A stretch of 64,000 nucleotides of DNA from the NCBI GenBank assembly GCA_050246875.1, contig JBFWVF010000005.1, positions 248,001-312,000 of the forward strand, in the 5' to 3' direction. Within the stretch, counting starts at the first letter, position 1. Each line of letters begins with the position of its first letter. This DNA comes from SHWB01 sp050246875 (GTDB lineage Bacteria; Pseudomonadota; Alphaproteobacteria; UBA6615). The translations under genes were made by a program, and so were the position numbers. Below, one piece after another: positions 7,902 through 16,501 of the stretch. The notes beneath the pieces were generated by a model. The model was not told where the DNA came from. It saw nothing but the letters and a program-made list of their open reading frames with translations, and did no database searches.

Positions 7902-8524
7902 CACTCGGCCGCCTCCGCCTTGCGCAGCGAGGTCGGCGCCGCGCCATAGAGACGCGCCGACTCCTCCTGGCTCACCAGCCGCCCGTCGGGCGCGAACATC
8001 GGGTAGAACTTGAGCGACCCGAAGAAGGTATGGAAGCCGAGGTTGTAGAACATGAACACGCCGAGCTCGGTGATCTCGTCCTCGCTCAGCACCGCGCGCA
8101 TCTCGTCGTAGAACGCCGCGTCGACCGAGTGCGGGTCGGAACCCATCGCCTCGGAGTAGCGCAGCATCATCTTTTCCTTGGCCGAGAAGTTGGGGCTGTC
8201 GGCCCAGTTCTCGATGCCGTCGTCGATCTGCGTCTCGTTCAGTCCCTGCCGCTTCGCCGAAGCGGATCGGACGTTGCCTCAATAACTGCAGTGCGCCATG
8301 CGCGAGAGCTGCAGGCGCATGATCTCCTTGATGCGGTGTTCGAGGCGACCTGTGTTCGAGCAGGTCATCCAGGCGATGTACATCGTCTCGGCCAGCTTGG
8401 GGTTGTGCCCCATGACGGCGAAAAAGCCCGGATCTGGCGCCTTCTGTTCCAGCGAACGGTCGATGTACGGCTTGAGTTCGGTCTGCCGCAGCTTCTCGAT
8501 GTCGCAAAGCTCGATATTGGGCAT
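7901..8524 (-). CDS. AhpD-like selenoprotein with a CxxU motif (TGA-encoded Sec82)
   Basis: CMD/AhpD-fold protein of 207 residues if the TGA at 8281-8279 is read through as selenocysteine. The N-terminal part (MPNIELCDIEKL to QLSRMAHCSY) ends at TGA, and the same frame continues as GNVRSASAKRQGLNE through MMLRYSEAMGSDP to the stop at 7903-7901. Family members have CxYC followed by xNVRS here, so TGA replaces exactly the second redox cysteine: C79-S-Y-U82. A SECIS-like hairpin follows the TGA (8242-8272). GGGAGG precedes the ATG. Such proteins reduce peroxides or thiols; the substrate is unknown. The alternative is a premature stop or sequencing error, which would leave an 81-aa stub. No selA, selB, selC or selD gene lies in this window. 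Confidence 0.75.
8242..8272 (-). promoter_or_regulatory. Bacterial SECIS-like hairpin downstream of the in-frame TGA
   Basis: In the transcript, CCGCUUC (8265-8259) pairs perfectly with GAAGCGG (8255-8249) around a GGC triloop, and below a 3x3 internal loop GUCC (8272-8269) pairs with GGAC (8245-8242). The first loop G lies 21 bases after the TGA. A small apical loop with a G at its start, roughly 16-37 bases after the UGA, is the known form of bacterial SECIS elements, which SelB binds while loading Sec-tRNA. Confidence 0.65.
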
Positions 8525-8752
8525 GTGGTCCTCCCACGTTGGGCAAAGCCTAGGCGTCCGCCAGCGGGGCGCGCAACACGCCTTTCCGGCACGACAGCGA
8601 TGCGGCGGGCGCTTCTCCCGCTGGGTGGAAAAGGTGGCTGGATTCCCCGCGCGTCGCGTGCCCTCATGCGCCGCCGCGACGCGGGTCCCAACCGCGCGCG
8701 AAGCCAGGGGGCAGGATGCCACGGACGATGCGGGCGGCCCGGGGGAACGGAC

Positions 8753-9673
8753 GTGGCTGACGGCCTGCGCCAGCGCTGGCTCGCCCTGCCCGGCGGGCTC
8801 CGCGGCACGCTGTGGATGCTCGCCGCGGCGTTCTTCTTCGCCAGCCATGGGCCGCTGGTGCGGCTGGCCTCGGTCGATCTCGACCCGCTGGTCGTCGCCT
8901 TCCTGCGCTCGGTGGCGCTGTTCGCCCTGATGCTGCCGTGGATCGTCGCGCACGGCCGCGAGGCGGTGCGGACCCGGCACCCGATCGGCCATTTCGTGCG
9001 CGCCGCCACCTCGCTCGTCGGCCTTGTCCTGCTGGTGCTGGCCCAGGCCAACCTGCCGCTGGCCGAGGTGTCCGCCATCTCCTTCGCCGCGCCGCTGTTC
9101 GGCGTCTTCGGCGCGGCGCTGGTGCTGCGCGAGACGGTGCGGGCGCGGCGCTGGATCGCCACCCTCGTCGGCTTCGCCGGGGTGTGGATCGTGCTGCGTC
9201 CCGGCCTCGCCGGCGTCGATCCGCTGTTCGTCCTGCCGCTCGTCTCGGCGGTATTCGTCGCCGTTTCCAACCTGATGACCAAGACGCTGTCGCGCACGGA
9301 GTCCGCGACCGCCATCGTCGCCTGGCTGGCGGTGTTGTCGGTGCCGCTGACGCTGGTACCGGCGCTGTTCGTCTGGTCGTGGCCGTCGGCCATGGCGCTG
9401 TTCTGGGCGGGCCTGATGGGCATCGCCGGCTTCGGCGCGCACCAGTGCCTCAGCCGCTCGCTCGCCGCCGCCGACGCCTCGGCGGTCATGCCCTACGACT
9501 ACATGCGCCTCGTCATCACCGCGACGCTGGCCTACCTGATCTTCGGCGAGGTGCCGGCGATCTGGACCTGGATCGGCGGTGCGGTCATCGTCGGCGCCGT
9601 CGTCTACATCGCCCGGCGGGAGGCGCGCGCCGCGCGCGAGGCCGCCCGCGTGGCCCGACCGGGAGACCATTGA
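8753..9673 (+). CDS. EamA/DMT-family transporter
   Basis: 306-aa inner-membrane protein with ten hydrophobic segments forming two EamA repeats (roughly residues 15-145 and 155-290), typical of drug/metabolite exporters. It starts at GTG 8753 after GGGGGAACG; the in-frame frame upstream is arginine-rich shadow sequence. The substrate is unknown. Its TGA shares a base with the ATG of the flavoprotein gene downstream (TGATG), so the two are probably translated together, and the transporter may move the substrate or product of that enzyme. Confidence 0.87.
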   Translation: MADGLRQRWLALPGGLRGTLWMLAAAFFFASHGPLVRLASVDLDPLVVAFLRSVALFALMLPWIVAHGREAVRTRHPIGHFVRAATSLVGLVLLVLAQANLPLAEVSAISFAAPLFGVFGAALVLRETVRARRWIATLVGFAGVWIVLRPGLAGVDPLFVLPLVSAVFVAVSNLMTKTLSRTESATAIVAWLAVLSVPLTLVPALFVWSWPSAMALFWAGLMGIAGFGAHQCLSRSLAAADASAVMPYDYMRLVITATLAYLIFGEVPAIWTWIGGAVIVGAVVYIARREARAAREAARVARPGDH

Positions 9674-11142
9674 TGTCCGCCATCCTTCACGAGACCGACC
9701 TCGTCGTCGTCGGCTGCGGCATCGCCGGCCTCGCCACGGCCGTGTCGGCGCTGGAGCGCGGCGCCCGCGTTGCCATCCTCGAGCGCGCGCCGGTCGAGGA
9801 GCGTGGCGGCAACACCCGCTGGACCGAGGCCTATCTGCGCATGAAGGCCGAGGATGCGGTGAGCGACGACTTCGTCGCCCACTTCGCCGCCAATGCAGGT
9901 TTCCATCTCGACCCGGCGCTGATCGCCGCGACGGCGGCCGACTACGACAACTGGCCGTCGATCGTGAAGACGCTCAACTTCACCGACCCCGAAATCGTCG
10001 ACACGCTCGCCGCCGACGCGCCGGCCACCCTCGCCTGGCTCAGGACCCAGGGCGTGCGCTTCGAGTTCCTGCCGACCTTCTTCATCACCTCGGCGCAGCC
10101 GCGCCTGCTGCCCGTCGGCGGCGGCCTCGCCCTCATCGAGGCGCTGGCGCCGCAGGCCGAGGCGCGCGGCGCCGCCTTCTTCTACGAGACGACGGCGCGG
10201 CGGCTGATCCAGGACGACAGCGGCGCCGTGGTCGGGCTGGAGGCGGTCGGCGCCGGCAACCGGGCGATCGCGTTCCGCGCCGGCGCCGTGATGCTCGCCA
10301 GCGGCGGCTTCGAGGGCAACCCGGAGATGCTGGCCCAGTATCTCGGGCCGCAGGCGCGCTACCTGCGGCCCGTGGCGCGCGGCGGCTACTACAACAAGGG
10401 CGAGGGCATCCGCATGGCAATGGCCATCGGCGCATCGCCGGCCGGCGACTTCGGCAGCTACCACGCCGAGCCGATCGACCCGCGCTCGGCCCAGTCCGAG
10501 GCCGTGGTGGCGGTGTTCAACTACGGCATCCTCGTCAATCGCGACGGACGCCGCTTCGTCGACGAGGCGCCGGCCACGGTTGACGCCACCTACGACCCCA
10601 TCACCCGCGAGATCTGGGCCCAGCCGGGCGGCGTCGCGTACTGCATCCTCGATGCCGGCATCGAGGACGTGCCGAACTGGCGCAAGGGCCTCAAGACCGA
10701 TCAGCCGCCGGTCGAGGCGGCGACGCTCGACGAACTGGCCGGCAAGCTCGGCATCGACGGCGAGACCTTCGCCGCCACCGTCGCCGCCTACAACGCCGCG
10801 TGCCGGCCGGGGGCCTTCGCGCCCCTGAAGGTCGACGGCCTCGCCACGACGGGCGGGCTGCGGCCGCGGAAGTCCAACTGGGCGCGGCCGCTGGCGAAGG
10901 CGCCGTTCTGCGCCTGGCCGATCATGTCGGCCAACGTCTTCACCTATGGCGGCCTGCGCACCGACACCAACGGCCGTGTCGTCAATGCCGACGGCGAGGC
11001 GATTCCCGGCCTCTACGCGGCGGGCGAGATCACCGGTCTCTATTACGGCGTCTACACGGGCGCGACCTCGGTGCTGCGCGGCGCCGTGTTCGGCCGCCGC
11101 GCTGGCCTCCACGCTGCCACGCACCGGCGGGCGAACGTGTAG
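9673..11142 (+). CDS. FAD-dependent dehydrogenase, fumarate reductase flavoprotein family (TcuA-like)
   Basis: 489-aa flavoprotein. The FAD-binding motif VVVGCGIAGLATA lies at residues 10-22, followed by GGNTRWTEAYLRM, which resembles the GGNSxxTRNLR-type motif of tricarballylate dehydrogenases. Later family features include ASGGFEGNPEM, YGILVNRDGRRFVDE, and the closing FAD motif IPGLYAAGEITGLYYG. Fumarate-reductase family enzymes oxidise or reduce C=C or C-C bonds next to carboxylates, or ketosteroids; the specific substrate cannot be told. Coupled by a one-base overlap to the EamA transporter upstream. Confidence 0.85.
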   Translation: MSAILHETDLVVVGCGIAGLATAVSALERGARVAILERAPVEERGGNTRWTEAYLRMKAEDAVSDDFVAHFAANAGFHLDPALIAATAADYDNWPSIVKTLNFTDPEIVDTLAADAPATLAWLRTQGVRFEFLPTFFITSAQPRLLPVGGGLALIEALAPQAEARGAAFFYETTARRLIQDDSGAVVGLEAVGAGNRAIAFRAGAVMLASGGFEGNPEMLAQYLGPQARYLRPVARGGYYNKGEGIRMAMAIGASPAGDFGSYHAEPIDPRSAQSEAVVAVFNYGILVNRDGRRFVDEAPATVDATYDPITREIWAQPGGVAYCILDAGIEDVPNWRKGLKTDQPPVEAATLDELAGKLGIDGETFAATVAAYNAACRPGAFAPLKVDGLATTGGLRPRKSNWARPLAKAPFCAWPIMSANVFTYGGLRTDTNGRVVNADGEAIPGLYAAGEITGLYYGVYTGATSVLRGAVFGRRAGLHAATHRRANV

Positions 11143-11162
11143 CTGGTGCTGGACGGAGCGTC

Positions 11163-11297
11163 CCCCACCTCACCCTGCCCTCTCCGCCCCCGAGGGCGGA
11201 GAGGGTGAAGTGAAGGCACGCCGCAGAGGCCCTCTCCGCCGGCGGGGCGGAGAGGGAGGGGACCCGTTGCGTCAGCAACGGGGAGGGTGAGGTGGGG
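11163..11297. repeat. Palindromic intergenic repeat element with terminal inverted repeats and three hairpins
   Basis: 135-bp element bounded by perfect 14-bp inverted repeats (CCCCACCTCACCCT at 11163-11176, its complement at 11284-11297). Inside are three hairpins: 12-bp stem 11178-11189/11194-11205 with a 4-base loop; 11-bp stem 11230-11240/11246-11256; 8-bp stem 11263-11270/11275-11282. It looks like a REP/MITE-type intergenic element. It fills the gap between the convergent flavoprotein and prpB genes, where it could also act as a two-way terminator. No second copy is seen in this window. Confidence 0.8.
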
Positions 11298-11317
11298 CAC
11301 TACCGGCTTCGCGACTC

Positions 11318-12226
11318 CTACCCCGCGTCGGCGTCCGACAGGTCGCCCGTGGCGATGGCGGCGTCGAGGGCCGCGTAAGCGTCGTAGCCGATGACCTCGT
11401 AGAGGGCGGCGCGCGATAGCATGCGGACGCGCAGGGCCGCCGGCCCGCCATGCGCGCGGATGTGGCGGTAGAGGTCGTCGACGGCGGCGGCCGCGATGCG
11501 CAGCGACGTCACCGGCCAGATGACGATGCGGCAGCCGAAATTCGCGAACTGCTGCGAAGTGAAGGCCGGAGTGCGGCCGAACTCGGTCATGTTGGCCAGC
11601 ACCGGCGCGCCGGTGCCGGCGACGAAGGCGCGGAAGTCGGCCTCGCTCGCCAACGCGTCGGCGAAGACCACGTCCGCCCCGGCTTCGACGTAGAGGCGGG
11701 CGCGGGCGATGGCCCCCTCCACACCCTCGGCCGCCGCGTCGGTGCGGGCGACGACCAGCAGGTCGCGGCGCGCGCGTACCGCCGCCGCGACCTTGGCCGC
11801 CATCTCCCCGGGCGCGACCAGCCGCTTGTCGGCGAGGTGGCCGCACTTCTTCGGCATCACCTGGTCCTCGATCTGGATCGCCGCCGCCCCGGCCGCCTCC
11901 AGCGCGCGCACCGTGCGCATGACGTTCAGCACCTCGCCGAAGCCGGTGTCGGCGTCGACGATCAGCGGCAGCCGGCAGACGCGGTGGATCGCTGCGACAT
12001 GGCCCGCCAGCTCGTCGAGGGTGAACAGGCCGACATCCGGCAGGCCGAGGCTCGCCGATAAGGCCGCGCCCGAGACGTACAGCGCCTCGAAGCCGGCGCG
12101 TTCGGCCAGCAGGGCGCTGAGGGCGTCGTGGGCGCCGGGAACCTCGACGATGCCGGGCCGGGCGAGGCGCGTGCGCAGCGCCGCGCCGCCGGAAGCGGTC
12201 TGCCCACTGTCCTCGAGCCAGGTCAT
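11318..12226 (-). CDS. prpB: Isocitrate lyase/PEP mutase family protein, likely methylisocitrate lyase
   Basis: 302-aa TIM-barrel enzyme of the ICL/PEPM family. It has the catalytic-loop motif MPKKCGH (Cys128) and the metal-binding DADTGFG (Asp91, Asp93). Methylisocitrate lyase splits 2-methylisocitrate into pyruvate and succinate, the last step of propionate breakdown by the methylcitrate cycle. GAGGGAGGG precedes the ATG. It is transcribed away from the biotin-dependent carboxylase, which may also handle propionyl-CoA-type substrates. No prpC or prpD lies here, so an oxaloacetase or other PEPM-family role is possible. Confidence 0.8.
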   Translation of the reverse strand: MTWLEDSGQTASGGAALRTRLARPGIVEVPGAHDALSALLAERAGFEALYVSGAALSASLGLPDVGLFTLDELAGHVAAIHRVCRLPLIVDADTGFGEVLNVMRTVRALEAAGAAAIQIEDQVMPKKCGHLADKRLVAPGEMAAKVAAAVRARRDLLVVARTDAAAEGVEGAIARARLYVEAGADVVFADALASEADFRAFVAGTGAPVLANMTEFGRTPAFTSQQFANFGCRIVIWPVTSLRIAAAAVDDLYRHIRAHGGPAALRVRMLSRAALYEVIGYDAYAALDAAIATGDLSDADAG

Positions 12227-12345
12227 CGCGTCCCTCCCTCCCGGCCGGCGCGGAAACCCGCATGGCCGAATGTCCGCCGCGCCTCTAACATGCGCGAAAC
12301 TTTCGGGGAACCGGCGGGCGTCCGCGCACCGCCGCGCGGGATGCC

Positions 12346-15300
12346 ATGCCAGTCACCAAGCTGCTGATCGCCAATCGCGGCGAGATCGCCGTGCGTATCG
12401 CGCGCACCGCCGCCGAACTGGGCATCGCCACCGTGGCGATCCATGCCCGCGACGACGCCACCGCCCTGCACGTCCGGGCCGCCGACAGCGCGGTCGCGCT
12501 GCCGGGCGACGGCGTCGCCGGCTATCTCGACATCGCCGCCGTGGTGCGCGCGGCCGTCGAGGCCGGCTGCGATGCCGTGCATCCGGGCTACGGCTTCCTC
12601 AGCGAGAACGCGGCCTTCGCGCAGGCCTGCGCCGATGCCGGCCTGACCTTCGTCGGCCCGACGCCGGCGATGCTGACCCTGTTCGGCGACAAGACCGAGG
12701 CGCGGGCGCTGGCGCGGACACACGGCGTCCCCCTCCTCCCCGGTACGGCTGGGCCGACGACGTCGGAACAGGCGCGCGCGTTCCTGGCCGGGCTGGGCGC
12801 GGGCGGCGCCGTCATGGTCAAGGCGCTGGCCGGCGGCGGCGGCCGCGGTCTGCGCGCCGTCGGGCGGATCGAGGACATCGAGGAGGCCGTGGCGCGTTGC
12901 CGCTCCGAGGCGCAGGCGGCGTTCGGCCGGCCCGATGTCTATGTCGAGCGACTGGTGCGCCGTGCCCGCCATGTCGAGGTGCAGGTGGCCGGCGACGGCA
13001 CGGGCGCCGTCGTGCATCTGTGGGAGCGCGACTGCACGCTGCAGCGACGAAACCAGAAGCTCGTCGAGATGGCGCCCGCCGCCGGCCTGACGCCGGCGCT
13101 GCGCGAGCGCCTGCTTGCCGCCGCTGTGCAACTGGCGCGGGCGGCGAAGTATGCGAGCCTCGGCACCTTCGAGTTCCTCGTCGACCGCGACGCGCCCGAC
13201 ACCTTCGCCTTCATGGAGGCCAATCCGCGCCTGCAGGTCGAGCATACGGTGACCGAGGAGATCACCGGCCTCGACCTCGTCGCCCTGCAGCTTCGTCTCG
13301 CCGAGGGGCGCACGCTGGCCGATCTCGGCCTGACGCAGGACCGCGTGCCGGCGCCGCGCGGCGTCGCCGTGCAGGTCCGCATCAACGTCGAGGCGATGCA
13401 GCCGGACGGCAGCGTGCGGCCGGCGGGCGGCACGCTGATCGCCTGGGAGCCGCCGGCCGGGCCGGGCATCCGCTTCGACGGCGCCGGCTACAGCGGCTGG
13501 CGCTTCCATCCCGGTTTCGACTCGCTGATCGCCAAGCTGATCGTCCACGTGCCGGACGGCAGCCTGCCGCGCGCCCTGGCGCGGGCGTCGCGCGCGCTGG
13601 GCGAGGCGCGCATGGAGGGGCTTGCCACCAACGCGGCCTTCCTGCGTGCCCTCCTCGCCCGGCCCGAGGTCGCCGCCGGCGATGTCGACACGCGCCATGT
13701 CGAGGTCAACGCCGCCGCCCTGCTCGCCGAGGCGGCGACCCTGCCGGTCGCCCGCACCGCAGCCGCCGGCGCTGCCGCCGCGGCACCGCGCGCCGGCATC
13801 GCGCTGCCGCCCGGCACCGACGGCGTGCCGGCCCCCGTGCCCGGCACCGTGGTCGGTCTCGATGTCGAGGCCGGTGCGGTCGTGCGGCAGGGCCAGCAGC
13901 TCGCGGTGCTGGAAGCGATGAAGATGGAGTTCGTCGTCACCGCCCCGGTGTCCGGCACGGTGCGCGCCGTCTACGCGACGCTGCGCGCGACCGTGGCCGA
14001 GGGCGAGCCGCTGGCCGCCATCGAGCCGGGCGCGGCGGAGGATGCCGCTGGCGCGGTCGACGAAAGCGCCGACCTCGATGCCATCCGGCCCGACCTCGCT
14101 GCGGTGCTGGCGCGGCGCCACGCGCTGTCGGACGCCGCGCGGCCCGAGGCCGTCGAGCGCCGCCGCCGTACCGGCCACCGTACGGCGCGCGAGAACATGG
14201 CGGCGCTGTTCGATGGCGGCGAGTACCTCGAATACGGCGAGTTCGTGCTGGCCGCCCAGCATAGTCGGCGCACGCGCGAGGAACTGGAGCGCATGAGCCC
14301 GGCCGACGGCCTGATCGCGGGCATCGGCCAGATCAACGGCGACCGCTTCGACGAGGACCGCTCGCGCGCCCTCGCCATGGCCTACGACTTCACCGTCTTC
14401 GCGGGAACGCAGGGGTATCACAACCACGTCAAGAAAGACCGCCTGATCGACCTCGCGCATCGCTGGCGCCTGCCCCTGGTGCTGTTCGCCGAGGGTGGCG
14501 GCGGCCGGCCGGGCGACACCGACTGGGCATTGGCCACCGGCCTTTCGACCCACACCTTCACCAACTTCGCCGGTCTCAGCGCACTCGTCCCGCTGGTCGG
14601 CGTCGTATCGGGGCGCTGCTTCGCCGGCAACGCCTCGCTGCTCGGCGTGATGGACGTCATCATCTCGACGCCCGACGCCAACATCGGCATGGGCGGCCCG
14701 GCGATGATTGAGGGCGGCGGCCTCGGCGTCTACCGGCCCGAAGAGGTCGGCCCGGTGTCCGTGCAGGCGCCCAACGGCGTCATCGACCTGGTGGTCGCCG
14801 ACGAGGTCGAGGCGGCGGCCGAGGCGCGGCGCTATCTTTCCTACTTCCAGGGCCGCACCGAGGGCTGGACCTGCGCCGACCAGCGCACCCTGCGCCGGCT
14901 GGTGCCGGAGAACCGCCTGCGCGCCTACGACATGCGCGCGGTCATCGCGGCGCTGGCCGACGACGGCTCGGTGATGGAACTGCGCCGCGAATTCGGCATC
15001 GGCATCATCACCGCCCTGGTCCGCATCGAGGGCCGTCCGGTCGGCCTGTTCGCCAACAACCCGGTGCATCTCGGCGGCGCGATCGACGCCGACGCGGCCG
15101 ACAAGGCCGCGCGCTTCCTGCAACTGTGCGACGCCTTCGACATCCCGGTCCTGTCGCTGTGCGACACGCCGGGCTTCATGGTCGGGCCCGAAGTCGAGAA
15201 GACGGCGCAGGTCCGCCATGTCAGCCGCATGTTCGTGGTCAGCGCCAGCCTCAGCGTGCCGTTCCTCGCCGTGGTGCTGCGCAAGGGCTACGGCCTCGGC

Positions 15301-15639
15301 GCGCAGGCGATGGTCGGCGGCGGTTTCCACGAGCCGGCCATGATGGTGTCGTGGCCGACCGGCGAGTTCGGCCCGATGGGCCTCGAAGGCGCCGTCCGGC
15401 TCGGCTACCGCCGCGAGATGGAGGCCATCGCCGACCCGGCTGCGCGGCAGAAGTTCTTCGAGGACATGGTGGCGAAGTCCTACGCCGCCGGCACGGCGCT
15501 CAGCGTCGCATCGAAGGTCGAACTGGATTCGGTCATCGACCCGAAGGACACCCGCGACTGGATCGCCCGCGTGCTGCGCGCCATGCCCCCTGCCCCGGCC
15601 CGCACCGGCAAGAAGCGCCCCTGCATCGACACGTGGTGA
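12346..15639 (+). CDS. Single-chain biotin-dependent acyl-CoA carboxylase (BC-BCCP-CT)
   Basis: 1097-aa fusion of all three parts of a biotin carboxylase. Biotin carboxylase domain about 1-450: LLIANRGEIAVRIART, GYGFLSENAAFA, the ATP-grasp loop ALAGGGGRGLR, and MEANPRLQVEHTVTEEITG. BCCP domain about 485-560 with EAMKM, biotinylated Lys526. Carboxyltransferase about 600-1097, including GGGGRPGDTDWA, ANIGMGGPAMIEGGGLG and DTPGFMVGPEVE. In most bacteria these are separate AccC/AccB/AccD or PccA/PccB chains. Single-chain long-chain acyl-CoA carboxylases are known in mycobacteria and alphaproteobacteria. The acyl substrate here is not certain; the prpB neighbour makes short acyl-CoAs worth considering. 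Confidence 0.92.
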   Translation: MPVTKLLIANRGEIAVRIARTAAELGIATVAIHARDDATALHVRAADSAVALPGDGVAGYLDIAAVVRAAVEAGCDAVHPGYGFLSENAAFAQACADAGLTFVGPTPAMLTLFGDKTEARALARTHGVPLLPGTAGPTTSEQARAFLAGLGAGGAVMVKALAGGGGRGLRAVGRIEDIEEAVARCRSEAQAAFGRPDVYVERLVRRARHVEVQVAGDGTGAVVHLWERDCTLQRRNQKLVEMAPAAGLTPALRERLLAAAVQLARAAKYASLGTFEFLVDRDAPDTFAFMEANPRLQVEHTVTEEITGLDLVALQLRLAEGRTLADLGLTQDRVPAPRGVAVQVRINVEAMQPDGSVRPAGGTLIAWEPPAGPGIRFDGAGYSGWRFHPGFDSLIAKLIVHVPDGSLPRALARASRALGEARMEGLATNAAFLRALLARPEVAAGDVDTRHVEVNAAALLAEAATLPVARTAAAGAAAAAPRAGIALPPGTDGVPAPVPGTVVGLDVEAGAVVRQGQQLAVLEAMKMEFVVTAPVSGTVRAVYATLRATVAEGEPLAAIEPGAAEDAAGAVDESADLDAIRPDLAAVLARRHALSDAARPEAVERRRRTGHRTARENMAALFDGGEYLEYGEFVLAAQHSRRTREELERMSPADGLIAGIGQINGDRFDEDRSRALAMAYDFTVFAGTQGYHNHVKKDRLIDLAHRWRLPLVLFAEGGGGRPGDTDWALATGLSTHTFTNFAGLSALVPLVGVVSGRCFAGNASLLGVMDVIISTPDANIGMGGPAMIEGGGLGVYRPEEVGPVSVQAPNGVIDLVVADEVEAAAEARRYLSYFQGRTEGWTCADQRTLRRLVPENRLRAYDMRAVIAALADDGSVMELRREFGIGIITALVRIEGRPVGLFANNPVHLGGAIDADAADKAARFLQLCDAFDIPVLSLCDTPGFMVGPEVEKTAQVRHVSRMFVVSASLSVPFLAVVLRKGYGLGAQAMVGGGFHEPAMMVSWPTGEFGPMGLEGAVRLGYRREMEAIADPAARQKFFEDMVAKSYAAGTALSVASKVELDSVIDPKDTRDWIARVLRAMPPAPARTGKKRPCIDTW

Positions 15640-15642
15640 AGC

Positions 15643-16296
15643 CTAGAGCTGGCCCTCGCGCACCAGGCGGCGGACTTCCTCGCGGTCGAGCAGCGTCGTG
15701 TCCGGCACGCCGGACTCGTACAGGGCCAGCATCTTGTCCGGGTCGAAGCGCGCCTCGTCCATTTCGCCGAAGGCGGCGGTGAACTGGTAGTGGCGCTTGT
15801 ACTGCTGGGTTTCCGACGGCGAGAAATTGTCCATCATCGTCTCGACCTGGTTGCCGTCCGGGTCGCGCCAGTACAGCGACGTCGAGTTGCCGTGGTTCAC
15901 GCAGTAGGGCGGCTTGTCGTAGCCGTACTCGCGCATCCGCTTGTAGACGAACATCAACTCGCCGAGGCTGGCGTAACCGAAGGCGAGGTGCGAGACGCCG
16001 ATGGCGCCCTCGGGGCGCGGCTTCCAGCCCGGCTGCTGCAGGATGACGATCCGGTGGTCGTGGTCGTCGTAAGACATGAAGGTCAGGCGCATGCCGTTGA
16101 CGTCGGCGCGCTGCACGACCTCGGCGTTGAAGAGCCGCAGGTAGTACTCGACCATCCGGTCGTAGTTGTCGCCGGAGAAGATGTGCAGGTGATGCATCTT
16201 TGTCGGCGACGGCATGGCCGTCACCGCGCCGGGCGTGTCGCGGCGCATCGGATTGACGCTCTTCGGCCGACGCACAGACGGGTCGATCGTGTCCAC
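15643..16296 (-). CDS. VOC-family (glyoxalase/extradiol dioxygenase fold) protein
   Basis: 217 aa. The fold is recognised from KMHHLHIFSGDNYDRMVEYY (an N-terminal VOC strand with a metal-ligand type His), LTFMSYDDHDHRIVIL, GVSHLAFGYASL, and STSLYWRDPDGNQVE(T), where the final Glu is a typical metal ligand. It could be a dioxygenase or glyoxalase; the reaction is not identified. The start GTG at 16296 is chosen because GGGAGG lies six bases upstream; longer frames read into low-complexity sequence. It converges on the acyl-CoA carboxylase gene with a 3-base gap. Confidence 0.82.
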   Translation of the reverse strand: MDTIDPSVRRPKSVNPMRRDTPGAVTAMPSPTKMHHLHIFSGDNYDRMVEYYLRLFNAEVVQRADVNGMRLTFMSYDDHDHRIVILQQPGWKPRPEGAIGVSHLAFGYASLGELMFVYKRMREYGYDKPPYCVNHGNSTSLYWRDPDGNQVETMMDNFSPSETQQYKRHYQFTAAFGEMDEARFDPDKMLALYESGVPDTTLLDREEVRRLVREGQL

Positions 16297-16397
16297 GGCA
16301 TCCTCCCGGCGGGTCATCCCTGCGTGGAATATTACAGGATGGCGGAGCCGAACACACGCGGAAGCTCCCGCGCCGGGGGCGGCACGGGAGCACGCGC

Positions 16398-16423
16398 GGA
16401 GGGGCCGCCTTGGCGGCCCCTCC
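16398..16423 (-). terminator. 12-bp GC-rich hairpin downstream of the PRC-barrel gene
   Basis: GGAGGGGCCGCC and its exact complement GGCGGCCCCTCC around a TT loop, about 80 bases after the PRC-barrel stop codon. It lacks a clear T-run, so it is a likely but not canonical terminator. Confidence 0.6.
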
Positions 16424-16501
16424 CGGGCTGCGGGGGGTGGAGTGGGTCGCCCCCGCAACCAGCCCGCCGCCGGCGATCGCGACCGGCGGCGGACCTGATC
16501 G

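Noticed and set aside
8279..8524. First CMD frame as a plain 81-aa truncated pseudogene
   Set aside because: Downstream conservation in the same frame, a CxxU position match and the hairpin favour recoding; the pseudogene reading stays possible and is noted in the entry.
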